NCBI GenBank assembly: GCA_021156365.1
Contig: JAJNDK010000007.1
Span: forward strand, 217,656-281,655
Source: Bacteroidota bacterium
GTDB lineage: Bacteria > Bacteroidota > Bacteroidia > B-17B0 > Aurantibacillaceae
Reading direction: 5' to 3'
Length of the DNA: 64,000 bases
Shown here piece after piece: positions 51,704 to 61,200 of the stretch. The notes under the pieces were generated by a model, which made no database searches, was not told the origin of the DNA, and saw only the letters and a list, made by a program, of their open reading frames with translations. Made by a program: the position numbers and the translations under genes. Every line of letters starts with the position of its first letter. Position 1 is the first letter of the stretch.

Positions 51704-54700
51704 TTAGTTTAATTTTTTTGGCAGTGTAAATATGAATTTACTGCCTTTCCCTGGCTCGGATTCTACCCAGATCCGTCCTCTGTAACGCTCCACTATCTTT
51801 TTGCAGATGGCGAGTCCCACACCCGTTCCGCTGAACTGTTCTTTGGTGTGAAGGCGTTGAAAGACGACGAAGATCTTATCATAGAATTTCGGATCGATCC
51901 CGATGCCGTTATCTTCAATGGTAAACTTCCATTCCTCCTCATTCTCTTCCGAGTAAACTTTGACCTGTGTTTTTCTGCTGCTTTTGTATTTGATGGCATT
52001 CCCGATCAGATTCTGGAATAATTGCATCATTGCCGTTTTCGCTCCCTGCACTACAGGAAGGGGGCCAATGTCAAACTCAGCATCTGCGTCTTTATATAGC
52101 ACCAGTACTTCGTCCACCAATTGATTCACATCGATCGATGCGATTTCAAGCGATGCGGTACCTGCCCTTGAATACTGCAGCAGGTCAAGTATAAGACGTT
52201 TCATCCTGTCTGCACCATCTACTGCATAGTGAATGTATTTAGTCCCGGTCTCGTCCAGCTCACCTTCATATTGTTTCTGCAACAGATGGAGGAAGCTGCT
52301 CACCATGCGCAGGGGCTCCTGGAGATCGTGTGAAGCAACATAGGCAAATTGTTCCAGCTCGGAATTCGAATTGCTCAATTCTTCTGCTCTTTTCTTTAAT
52401 TCAAGGTTCAGTATGTTCATCTGTTCTTCCGCCCTTTTACGTTCGGAAATATCGCGGGCAATTTTTGATGCCCCGATTATTTTTCCGTCAGCATCAGCAA
52501 TAGGCGACACCGTTAGTGAAATGTCTACAAGGCTGCCGTCTTTTCTTTTCCGGTATGTTTCGAACTGTTGAATATGACTACCCTCAATGATCTTGTCGAT
52601 GATTTTTTCTTCCTCAGCTATCAGCTCAGGTGGGATCAGCGTTGAAATGTTTTTACCGATCATTTCGTTTGCAGTGTACCCGAAAAGCTTTCTTGCACCC
52701 TGGTTCCAGGAAATGATCGTTCCATCCAGCGTTTTACTGATAATGGCATCTTCCGAATAATTGACGATCGAAACAAAAAGGCCTTTCTGATCTTCCAGCT
52801 TTTTCCGGTCGGTAATGTTCTTGGTATACATAGCAGCACCGAGGACTCTGTCATGTTCCATGATCGGATCGAAATAGGTCTCGCTCCATATTTTCCCGTT
52901 GTCTGTATCAAGGAAATTGATGACGCTAAAGCTCTCCCCGGTTAATACCCGATCATAGAGCTTGTCCCAATACTCCCGCTGTGGGGCATCAAAATAATCT
53001 TCGTCGATAAGTGCTGCTCCGGGACTGAGTATGGTACCTGTATGGATCTCAATGAATTTTAAAAAGGGAGTATTTCCCACGATCAGTCTTTTTTGCGTAT
53101 CTATACTCCAGATCAGATCGTTTGTACTATTGATCAATGCCTGGGTATTCCGGGTATTGAATTCTTTCTCTCTTTCCGCTTTTATCCGGTCTGTAATGTC
53201 GTGTGCTAAAACAAGATTTGCTTTTTCTCCATTATATATTATACTGTGAGCGGTAACTTCTACCTGGATCACTGTTCCGTCTTTCCGGAGATGCTGCCAG
53301 TGGCCACTGTGCCTTTTGAACTCATTAAATGTTACATGCTCTATCTGTTGCAGCCTGGCGATATCTTCGATGGGCCGTATATCGGCAATAGTCATTGCGA
53401 GGAACTCTTCTTTGCTGTATCCATAGTGCAGGATAGCGGCTGTATTCACTTCAAGAAAGGCAAGTGATTCACTATCATATACCCACATAGGCATCGGATT
53501 GTTGTAAAACAGCTGGCGGTATCGTTCTTCCGATTGCAGGAGCTCTTTTTCCTGTTCCAGCTCCTGTGTTATATCCCGTGAAACACCTATCAGCTTGATC
53601 GATTTACCTGTTTTGTCAGCAAGCACCTGCCCTTTGTTTTCAATGAATTTGATTGTTTTATCCTTTGCCACTATACGAAAGATCTGGGAGTATTGTTCAC
53701 CTGTTTTAATGGAGCGCTCAATAAGCTGCTCCATTTCCTGTTTGTCTTCCGGGTGTGCGATGTTATCTACAAAAATGTCATAAGACGGTTCGAACGATTG
53801 AGGTTCAAAACCACATATCCTGAAAAATTCGTCCGACCAGCGAAGTTTCCCACTTACGACATTCCACTCCCAGCTTCCGATCTTTGCTATGTTTTCTGCC
53901 TCTTTTAGCTGTTGTTGCTGTTTGGTGATCTCCTGCAGGGCGTTTTCTTCTTTTGTAATATCCCGCGCATTGACCATAATAGCCAGTACCCTTTTATTGA
54001 CCTTTACCGGAGTAAAATGAAGACTGAAAACAACAGCTTCTTTTTTCTTATTTAGTACGCTGTATTTATATTGATAAGTATTTCCGGCCAGGATATAATC
54101 ATACATTTTCCGAAGCTCTTTCACCCTTTCAGGGTGCCCCAGGGATAAGATCTGATCGCCTTTTTTGAATGATTTGCCCAGTAATTGAGTTACCATGCGT
54201 TGGGCGGTCTTATTAAAAGTAACGATCTTTAATTCTCTGTCGATCACGAAAAAGGATTCTTCCGTGTTATCCAGGATCATCTGCATATGAAGATTGGCTT
54301 CAAGTACAGCATGCTCCTGTTTTTTTCGTTCTGTAATGTCAATGATGGTTGTACTGGAGCGTTCTTCTCCTTCGCTGTTTTTAAACAATACAGAGACCAC
54401 TTCGCAGGGAAAGTGCTCACCGTTCTTCCGGATACCGGTCATTTCGCCCCGGACCTTTTTTTTCTTCGAACGTTCCCTGATCTTTTTGAGAGCATCAGGG
54501 GAAGTACTATCGATAAAACCGCTTCTGTCAATCTTCAAAAATTCGGCAGGTGTATAACCAAACATATCACAGGCTGCCGGGTTTACTTCGAGGATCGTAC
54601 CATCCGGTTTTCCAAGGAACAGTGCGCTTAATGAATTATCTACGATCGCATTGTATTTTGTATGGTTCGCCAGGAAATCTTTTTGGGCTGTTTTCAGCTC

Positions 54701-54910
54701 TTTGTTCTTTTGTTTTAACCGCGCTTTTAGTGTTTCCACATCCTGCAAGGCCTTTTTTAATTTACCATCGGCCTGTTTGGATGAGGCACTGCTTTTTTTT
54801 CCTTTCGCAGTATGCTGTGTTTTCTTGAGAGCCCGCTTAGCTATCGGAGTTTTTTCCTTCTTTTTTTGAAGAGGGACTGGTTTGGATAGCGCCTTAGAAT
54901 TTTTTTTCAT
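51704..54910 (-). CDS. Soluble six-PAS histidine kinase
   Basis: The 1068-residue protein has no membrane segment. Residues 1-55 are a Lys/Ala/Ser-rich tail, then a coiled coil (60-90). Six PAS/PAC units follow from about 95 to 835 (for example SALFLGKPDGTILEVNPAACDMFGYT, IISWNQGARKLFGYTANEMIGKNISTL). The DHp has His861 (ASHDLQEPLRMV). The catalytic domain has N-box NLIGNAIKY, G1 DNGIGID and G2 GTGVGLAI. It is a cytoplasmic multi-input sensor. No receiver is fused; the REC-PAS-DHp gene follows directly and is the likely partner. Confidence 0.93.
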   Translation of the reverse strand: MKKNSKALSKPVPLQKKKEKTPIAKRALKKTQHTAKGKKSSASSKQADGKLKKALQDVETLKARLKQKNKELKTAQKDFLANHTKYNAIVDNSLSALFLGKPDGTILEVNPAACDMFGYTPAEFLKIDRSGFIDSTSPDALKKIRERSKKKKVRGEMTGIRKNGEHFPCEVVSVLFKNSEGEERSSTTIIDITERKKQEHAVLEANLHMQMILDNTEESFFVIDRELKIVTFNKTAQRMVTQLLGKSFKKGDQILSLGHPERVKELRKMYDYILAGNTYQYKYSVLNKKKEAVVFSLHFTPVKVNKRVLAIMVNARDITKEENALQEITKQQQQLKEAENIAKIGSWEWNVVSGKLRWSDEFFRICGFEPQSFEPSYDIFVDNIAHPEDKQEMEQLIERSIKTGEQYSQIFRIVAKDKTIKFIENKGQVLADKTGKSIKLIGVSRDITQELEQEKELLQSEERYRQLFYNNPMPMWVYDSESLAFLEVNTAAILHYGYSKEEFLAMTIADIRPIEDIARLQQIEHVTFNEFKRHSGHWQHLRKDGTVIQVEVTAHSIIYNGEKANLVLAHDITDRIKAEREKEFNTRNTQALINSTNDLIWSIDTQKRLIVGNTPFLKFIEIHTGTILSPGAALIDEDYFDAPQREYWDKLYDRVLTGESFSVINFLDTDNGKIWSETYFDPIMEHDRVLGAAMYTKNITDRKKLEDQKGLFVSIVNYSEDAIISKTLDGTIISWNQGARKLFGYTANEMIGKNISTLIPPELIAEEEKIIDKIIEGSHIQQFETYRKRKDGSLVDISLTVSPIADADGKIIGASKIARDISERKRAEEQMNILNLELKKRAEELSNSNSELEQFAYVASHDLQEPLRMVSSFLHLLQKQYEGELDETGTKYIHYAVDGADRMKRLILDLLQYSRAGTASLEIASIDVNQLVDEVLVLYKDADAEFDIGPLPVVQGAKTAMMQLFQNLIGNAIKYKSSRKTQVKVYSEENEEEWKFTIEDNGIGIDPKFYDKIFVVFQRLHTKEQFSGTGVGLAICKKIVERYRGRIWVESEPGKGSKFIFTLPKKLN

Positions 54911-54961
54911 AGTCTGTAAGTCAGTATTATTACTTTACAGGAATCGGGGATAGCTTGGGTC

Positions 54962-54988
54962 CAAATTTACGATAAATAATCAAAAATA
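54962..54988 (-). promoter_or_regulatory. Two -7 elements upstream of the six-PAS kinase gene
   Basis: The minus strand has TAAATTTG at 54969-54962 and TATTTTTG at 54988-54981, both perfect TAnnTTTG boxes, about 52 and 71 bp before the ATG at 54910. Either or both may drive the kinase gene. Confidence 0.45.
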
Positions 54989-55048
54989 TACGACAGGTAA
55001 TTTTTTATTTACTATTATCTTGGTTTTTACTATTATTCCCCGGGCCCT

Positions 55049-55591
55049 CTATCTGTTTGCAGTGCTTGTTGAATAGAGTTGTTTTTTAATATTTGCTGTA
55101 TATTTTTCCGAGTTGAAGAATACTCCTTTTCTCGCGTCGTAGCTTATCAATGCGACAGGGAAATCCAGGGCTTCTTTGTCCAGTTCCATGGCTTCAACTT
55201 CTTTCATAAGATTTGTATCGAAATGGAATTTGCAAAAAACATCTGCCTTTTTTTTATCATTGATCACCGTACAGATACTTACCATTTTGCTTGCATACCC
55301 TTCTTTCGAGACACGGATGGTGTAGTAGGCATTCTTTTCCAATAAAAAGCGAAAGGTCGATTTGTTTTTTGAATAGATCGATTTTATTACGGTGTTGTAA
55401 TGGATCAGGTCCACTCTGTAGATATTATCATCCGCTGCCTTGTCGAATTTGATCTTGCCTGTTATTTCAAGACATACATTCGCCATGTTCTCTTTTGGCT
55501 TGTTGTTTTTGTTGGTGAATGCGGCAGTAAATAGAATTACGATAACTGCTGTAAAAAGGATTTTTGCTGTTTGAAGACCTGTTTTTTTCAT
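55049..55591 (-). CDS. Exported or membrane-anchored protein with carboxypeptidase-regulatory-like domain
   Basis: The 180-residue protein has a hydrophobic N-terminal segment (TAKILFTAVIVILFTAAFT) that is a signal peptide or anchor. The middle has a beta-sandwich-like unit (ANVCLEITGKIKFDKAADDNIYRVDLIHYNTVIKSIYS, FRFLLEKNAYYTIRVSKEGYASKMVSI), which resembles CarboxypepD_reg-like domains. The C-terminal 50 residues are mixed. It follows the degenerate receiver gene by 28 bp, so both may belong to one operon. Function unknown. Confidence 0.75.
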   Translation of the reverse strand: MKKTGLQTAKILFTAVIVILFTAAFTNKNNKPKENMANVCLEITGKIKFDKAADDNIYRVDLIHYNTVIKSIYSKNKSTFRFLLEKNAYYTIRVSKEGYASKMVSICTVINDKKKADVFCKFHFDTNLMKEVEAMELDKEALDFPVALISYDARKGVFFNSEKYTANIKKQLYSTSTANR

Positions 55592-55619
55592 GGGGTTGAT
55601 TTTCTATGGGGTTATTTTA

Positions 55620-56057
55620 TTATTTATTTAATTGACTGGAGACATTGGAAATGGTAGCGTTCTTCTGCATCAGCAGATTTACAAAAGAGATGATATCATC
55701 TGTTTTATAAGGTTTTTCAAAATACCTCACATCTCCTTTGCAGGGATCGATGACGATGGTATCCGTTTTGAAATCGTGCATATCGCCGGAGACAAGATGA
55801 TTCAGAAAATGCAGCCCGTTCGTCCGGATAGCCATAGGGATCAGCGCGTCAGGTGAGATGGAATTTCTCAGGGATTTGGCACTGCTGATAACTATTTCTG
55901 AGAAACCAAACAGAAATGTCTTTTTAATATCCTCATATGATTTCTCATGAGAAACGCAGTAACCTCTTTTTCTTAGTTGCTGCTCAAGATCGAAACCGAT
56001 GATCCTTTGTTCTTCCAGTATGAGGATCCTGTTTTTTGGTATGGATGTTTTTTGCAT
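55620..56057 (-). CDS. Degenerate receiver (pseudo-receiver) protein
   Basis: The 145-residue protein has a receiver-like fold. The front RILILEEQRIIGFDLEQQLRKRGYCV matches the first strand and helix, with Glu15-Glu16 for the acidic pair. The strand that should carry the Asp reads EIVISSAKS, so the phospho-acceptor is replaced by Ser58/Ser59. The late Lys-Pro (EKPYKTDDI, Lys115) is kept. It probably cannot take phosphate and may bind a kinase or act by another signal. It lies next to the six-PAS kinase genes, upstream of the 180-residue gene on the same strand. Confidence 0.8.
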   Translation of the reverse strand: MQKTSIPKNRILILEEQRIIGFDLEQQLRKRGYCVSHEKSYEDIKKTFLFGFSEIVISSAKSLRNSISPDALIPMAIRTNGLHFLNHLVSGDMHDFKTDTIVIDPCKGDVRYFEKPYKTDDIISFVNLLMQKNATISNVSSQLNK

Positions 56058-56296
56058 GACTCTGTTGTTATTTCTTTAGCAAAGGAACGGTCAAATTCGG
56101 CCGCCCGCATCCGAATAAACAGGGACAGGTTACGTATGTAAGATTTTAGCGAAAAACGTAAGGGAAAAAGAAGCAAATACCGGCGTTTTTAGGGAAAAAT
56201 GCGCTGAAACCCTTGATTATAAAGCCCCAGGGGCCAAATATTTCTTTTGGCTTGTTTTTTTGTTTATTAAAGAAAAGTAGTACTTTAGTTAAATGC

Positions 56297-56304
56297 TACT
56301 TTTG
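56297..56304 (+). promoter_or_regulatory. -7 promoter element of the TPR-like gene
   Basis: TACTTTTG is a perfect TAnnTTTG box. The ATG is at 56343, giving a leader of about 34 nt. Confidence 0.5.
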
Positions 56305-56342
56305 TTTATTTAAAGTTGGTTGTTAATGAATAATAGTCATTT

Positions 56343-57761
56343 ATGGAAAAACTAAAGAAAACCATTCAGCAGCTGGATACCGATAATTTCGCAGCTTTTG
56401 AAGCCATGTTACTGAAGAATAAATCGGACAAATTTCTCTTTCTGACAAAAGCCTACCGCACCAAAGAGGTTCCTGATACTGACCTGCAGGACTCGCTGGA
56501 TTGCACCGGAAATGCATTGTATGTGCTCAAATCACGTTTGTATGATAAGGTGCAGAAGTTTCTTATTGATAATAAAACAAGCGATAAAACGGTTGTTTCC
56601 GATAAAAAAACGGAGTCTTATGACCAGTACCTGTATGAGTTCCCAAGGGAAACAGCCATTGCCATGTTACTGGAGCTCGAAAGTAAATGTCTGACGAATG
56701 ATTATACGAACGATCTGATAAATATATACAGCGCGCTGAAAAAAGCCCATTCGTATTCCGACAAATACTATGTGTATTCACAGCTTTACAATAAGCAGGT
56801 TGCTTATATGATCGCTTTGGAAAAGGCGGAAGATGTACTTTTTAATTTTAACCGGACACTGGCTAATTATTTTTTTTCCGATTCGCTTACGGATCTTGAA
56901 ATGATGGGCATCCTTAAAAAAGAGATCAGGAATATCTTCGCACTCAATAAATCACACCGTATCGAACTGATCCTGAATACCATTATTATCCAGTCGCAGT
57001 TGTTTGCAGGCATTGGTATGGATGAGGAAGAGCCCCTTGAAGACCTTATAGAACGGAACGAGACGATCGTAGAGCAACACGCATCAGATTACAGGATCAG
57101 TAAGTACCGGCAGGTGAATGCCTTCTTCCGCTTTGAATATTACATCAAGATCAATCAGTTCAAAAAAGCAGTCCCTTGTTACGAAGAAGTTACGAAGGAT
57201 ACGAAAAGCTGGTTGCTTATGAACAATACCTGCCTTGCATTCAAGTTCCTGCTGACGAAAGTAGATTTCCTTGTGAAATCAGGCCGGAAAGAAGAGCTGC
57301 CCGAAGGTATGGAGGAGATGGTATTTGACCGGGGCGATTTTTATACTTCCGTTGTGTATAGCTTTCACAGGGGAATTGCTCTCTATTTCAATGGTAAGAT
57401 AAAAGAAAGCGTGACTGCTTTAAACGCCATACTGAATGAGATCAGCCTGGTGAATTTCTTTTTTATAGAACTGGAGATCAAGCTTGCATTGGCCTTTATC
57501 TATTATAAACAAACGGAATACGACCTGGCAGATAATCTCCTCAAAAGCATGAGCAGGAAAATAAGCGGGGAGAAAAAATCGGGATATAACAATACCAAAA
57601 CCTTCATTAAGATCCTTGGGTTGAAAATGGGAAAATCAGATGCAGCAGCTCTGGCGAAGGTCAGTGCGGCTATCGAGCAGCTGGATTTTTACAATACACG
57701 AGAAAGAAAAATACTGGAATACCTCGGAAGCGAGATCACAATGCTTGGAAAATCAAAGTAG
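56343..57761 (+). CDS. Helical-repeat (TPR-like) cytoplasmic protein, unknown
   Basis: The 472-residue protein has no signal peptide or membrane helix. It is predicted almost fully helical with TPR-like units (YYIKINQFKKAVPCYEEVTKDTKS, ALYFNGKIKESVTALNAILNEI, FIYYKQTEYDLADNLLKSM), though no clear TPR consensus. The front (KKTIQQLDTDNFAAFEAMLLKNKSDKFLFLTKAYRTKEV) is polar helical. It is a likely protein-binding scaffold. Its end overlaps the convergent CheY-like gene by 9 bp. Its neighbours are signalling genes, so a regulatory role is possible. Confidence 0.75.
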   Translation: MEKLKKTIQQLDTDNFAAFEAMLLKNKSDKFLFLTKAYRTKEVPDTDLQDSLDCTGNALYVLKSRLYDKVQKFLIDNKTSDKTVVSDKKTESYDQYLYEFPRETAIAMLLELESKCLTNDYTNDLINIYSALKKAHSYSDKYYVYSQLYNKQVAYMIALEKAEDVLFNFNRTLANYFFSDSLTDLEMMGILKKEIRNIFALNKSHRIELILNTIIIQSQLFAGIGMDEEEPLEDLIERNETIVEQHASDYRISKYRQVNAFFRFEYYIKINQFKKAVPCYEEVTKDTKSWLLMNNTCLAFKFLLTKVDFLVKSGRKEELPEGMEEMVFDRGDFYTSVVYSFHRGIALYFNGKIKESVTALNAILNEISLVNFFFIELEIKLALAFIYYKQTEYDLADNLLKSMSRKISGEKKSGYNNTKTFIKILGLKMGKSDAAALAKVSAAIEQLDFYNTRERKILEYLGSEITMLGKSK

Positions 57762-58181
57762 AGCAAGGGCTTCGTCTGTAAGGGGTTTGTTGATAAAAGC
57801 GATCTCCGTTCCCATGTCCTTTGTTTTTGTTTTGTCTTCCGGATTGATGGAAGAGGTCAGGATCGCCAGCTTGATCTCCTTGTTGATGGAGCCCGAAAGC
57901 TTGTTGAACTGCTCGATGAACTGGAAACCGTCCATAAGTGGCATATTTATGTCAATAAATATCACACTTGGAAAAAGCACATCAATAAGATCGTCGTTTA
58001 CCAACAGGTTTTTCAGAAATTCAAGAGCGCTTTGCCCGCCTGTATTCACATACACTCTCTCCGCGAAATGATTTCCTTCAATTATTTTTTGATTAATGAA
58101 ATTATCCAGTTCATTATCGTCAATAAGCATGACTGTTTGGTGCTTAAATCCCGGTTTGTTATTTTTGATTGTTTTTCTCAT
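57753..58181 (-). CDS. Single-domain response regulator (CheY-like)
   Basis: The 142-residue protein starts at the ATG at 58181; the longer frame starts with TTG. It is a complete receiver: acidic pair Asp21-Asp22 (MLIDDNELDN), phospho-acceptor Asp77 (VIFIDINMPLMDGF), Thr109/Ser110 (LAILTSS) and Lys132 (INKPLTDE). No output domain. It may shuttle phosphate between kinases in this region. Convergent with the TPR-like gene, overlapping by 9 bp. Confidence 0.92.
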   Translation of the reverse strand: MRKTIKNNKPGFKHQTVMLIDDNELDNFINQKIIEGNHFAERVYVNTGGQSALEFLKNLLVNDDLIDVLFPSVIFIDINMPLMDGFQFIEQFNKLSGSINKEIKLAILTSSINPEDKTKTKDMGTEIAFINKPLTDEALALL

Positions 58182-58244
58182 GCGATTCAAATCTAATTAA
58201 AAATACTGATAATTTTAGTATTCGTGTGAAAATTAATATTCTTC

Positions 58245-61200
58245 TTATTCTCCCTCAATGGTCGTAGTGGTGGTATTTCCATCCGTTGTTTTTATCTGTT
58301 CCCATTCCCCGTTTGCATTCTTCCGTTCGATGATGTAATAATCCACCCCGGAATCCCACTCCGAATAGGTGCTCCATTTAAGATCGGTACTGAATTCGTT
58401 CTGTTTTGCTTCGAGAAGGACCGATACCCCTTTTTGTCCTTCACCCGAAGTAAGATTACAATGATTCACGATCAGGATCTTGTATAGGTACACAGATGCA
58501 TTTACATCCACCTCATCATCAGTGAAGCTGTTCTGACCGGCCGGAACAGTAGCTATCAATGTATAGCCCTGGTTGTTCACCTTTCTGAATATTTTGTAGG
58601 AAGCCACAGCACTCGGAAAGATAGCAGGAGGAGCCCATTCGGTATAGACGGAAGAATTATTGATCACGGTAGAGCGGATAATATCCACTTTTTGGTTCTT
58701 GAATATATTTGCCGGTTTTGCAGCACTGGTATCACTCAGGGATACTTCCGTTCCTGCACACACGCCGATAGCCGTTATCCGGTAAATGAACCGTATCGGG
58801 CACCAGGCCATGGAATCAACGTACCAGGTCTGTACTACAGGCACGGTAGCCAGCTCGCTGAAAGCAGAACCATTATCGGCACGTTCTATTTTATATCCTG
58901 AAACACCACAGCCTTCATAGGCATTCCAGTTCACCTGGATGGAATTGTCCTGCAGAAGATAGGCGGTAATTTCAATGCTCCTGTGTGCAGGTAGTTCGTT
59001 CAGCTCTTTTTTATTTCCGCAGATATCGATCGTTTGCAGCTTGTACAGGTATGAATAACGAAGTGTGTTCAGTCCGGTATCGGTAAAACTGGTGATGTTT
59101 ATATCCGTGATCGTATCGATAGAAACGAAATTGCCGCTGCTGCTGTTTTTCCTGAACAACACATAGGCATAAAAATCGGTACAGCCTGCCTGTGCCCATT
59201 TGACAGATATGGTGGTATCGGAGCTTACACTTACCACCCGGATCGGATTGATTGCCGGAGCCATACTGTCTGCGATGGTGATGTAATTTTGTTTGGTCAG
59301 GGTATCGCTGCAGCCATTGTCATTTGTAACGATCAGTGATACCGTATGCGCTCCGCTACTGTTCATTGTTAGTGAAGGATTGCAGGAAGAAGAAGTTAAA
59401 CCCGGTGCAATAACCCAGGAACAGGAAGAATGTATGGTATCCGTGCTGGTATTGATAAGCTGAAATACAGTACCCGGACACATGGAAGTCGTGGAAGCAT
59501 GAAAGGAAGCATCCGGTTTCTGGAAAACATGCAGAATCACCTGTGCTGTATCCGCGCATCCGGCATTGTTTTTTACAATAAGGCTGGTCGTGTAGGTTCC
59601 AGGCTGGGAATAAACAGGCACAGGAGCCTGGGAAGTCGTGGCGGTGGATGAATTCCCGAAATTCCACATATATTGCGTGGCATCGGTAGAATAATTATCA
59701 AAATGAACGCTTGCAGGGGCACACCGCGCGAGTGTATCAACCGTGTAGTGTGCAACAGGAGTGGCTGAAACAAAAAGGGAACTGTCGGCAAAAAATGTGG
59801 AACAGCCATGAATATCGTGGGCGATCACGGATATGAGGTAATTTCCTGCTTGTGTGTATGTATGCGTTGGAAGTGTATCCGAAGAGTTTGCGCCGTCACC
59901 GAAATTCCATTGCCAGCTGGCTACATCGGAAGAGTGGATCTGCAAACCGATTGACATCGGATTACACAGTGTATCGTTTTGCAATGTAAACGAAACAACA
60001 GGCCCGATGATCTTGATATAATTGTTAATGATCATAGTGTCGCTGCAACCTAATGAATTGAATGCGATCAGCTTCACCGTGTATAAACCGGGTGTATTGT
60101 ATATATGGGAAGGGCTTGCATTGGTAGAGCCCGATCCGTCACCAAAATCCCATGCATACGATTGCCCGCCGGTAGAGGAATTGGTGAAATGAACAAAATG
60201 CGGAGCGCAACCTATCGTATCGCTAGTGCTGAAACCCGGAACAGTAGTACTGGTGTAAACATTTGTGTTTGCTGTATCCCTGCAGCCATTCATATCGGTA
60301 CTGATCATTTGTACCGGGAAGATATTTACACTTGTATATGTATGGATTGGATTTAAAAGAGAGGATGTAGCGCCATCCCCGAAACTCCAGCTAAGCGATA
60401 CGGAATCCTGCTGGCTGCTGAAAGTAACACCGGAATTTACACATGCCGAATCCGCGCTGAGCTGTACCTCATTGGAGAAGAAATTGAAATCTTTCTTATA
60501 TAACGTGTCTTTACACCCTCTGTAATCAGTTACGATCAGTCGGATAGAGTCAACAGGAAGCTGGGTATAGGGAACCGAGGGGTTTTGAAGAGTGGAAGTT
60601 ATTCCGTTCCCGAAATTCCAGTCCCAGGAAATTCCATTAGCAGTGCTATCGACAAATGAAACAGTCATAGGAAAACAATCCCTGTTCTGGTGCATGGAAA
60701 AATCTGCCTGAAGCAGGTTCACCACTACCGTCTTTGTGATCGTAGCTGTACATCCGCCGTTGGTTTTAATGTTCAGTGTAACCTGATAGGTACCCGGATA
60801 TGTATAGATATGTGAAACAGTTGGCAGGTATTGGGCAGAAGTAGTTCCATCACCAAAGCTCCACTGGCAGTGCCCGGTAGGGCCCAGGTTGAGCGGAGTG
60901 GAAAGATTTATAAAATTCATTTCATAACGGGAGCAGCTTCCACTGCGTACATAGTTAAAATCAGCAACGGGCTCATAAACAGTTATATTCTGAGGAAGAT
61001 TGAATAGCCTGGAACAGCCAAAACCATCCGTAACCGTAAGCTTTACAATGTAGGAACCGGCGTGAGTATACATATGCATCGGGTTTTGAAGGTTGGAAGT
61101 GCCGCCATCCCCGAAATCCCATGCATAACCGGTGTAGGAAGCAGAAGAGAAGTAAAAAGATACGGGCCCCTGTGTGCAGGCCACATACTTGTCGGCCCAG

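Noticed and set aside
50537..56143. Shared word TATGTAAGA upstream of the fibre gene (50537-50545) and the pseudo-receiver gene (56135-56143)
   Set aside because: Nine bases in two places is too little to call a regulatory motif without a genome scan.
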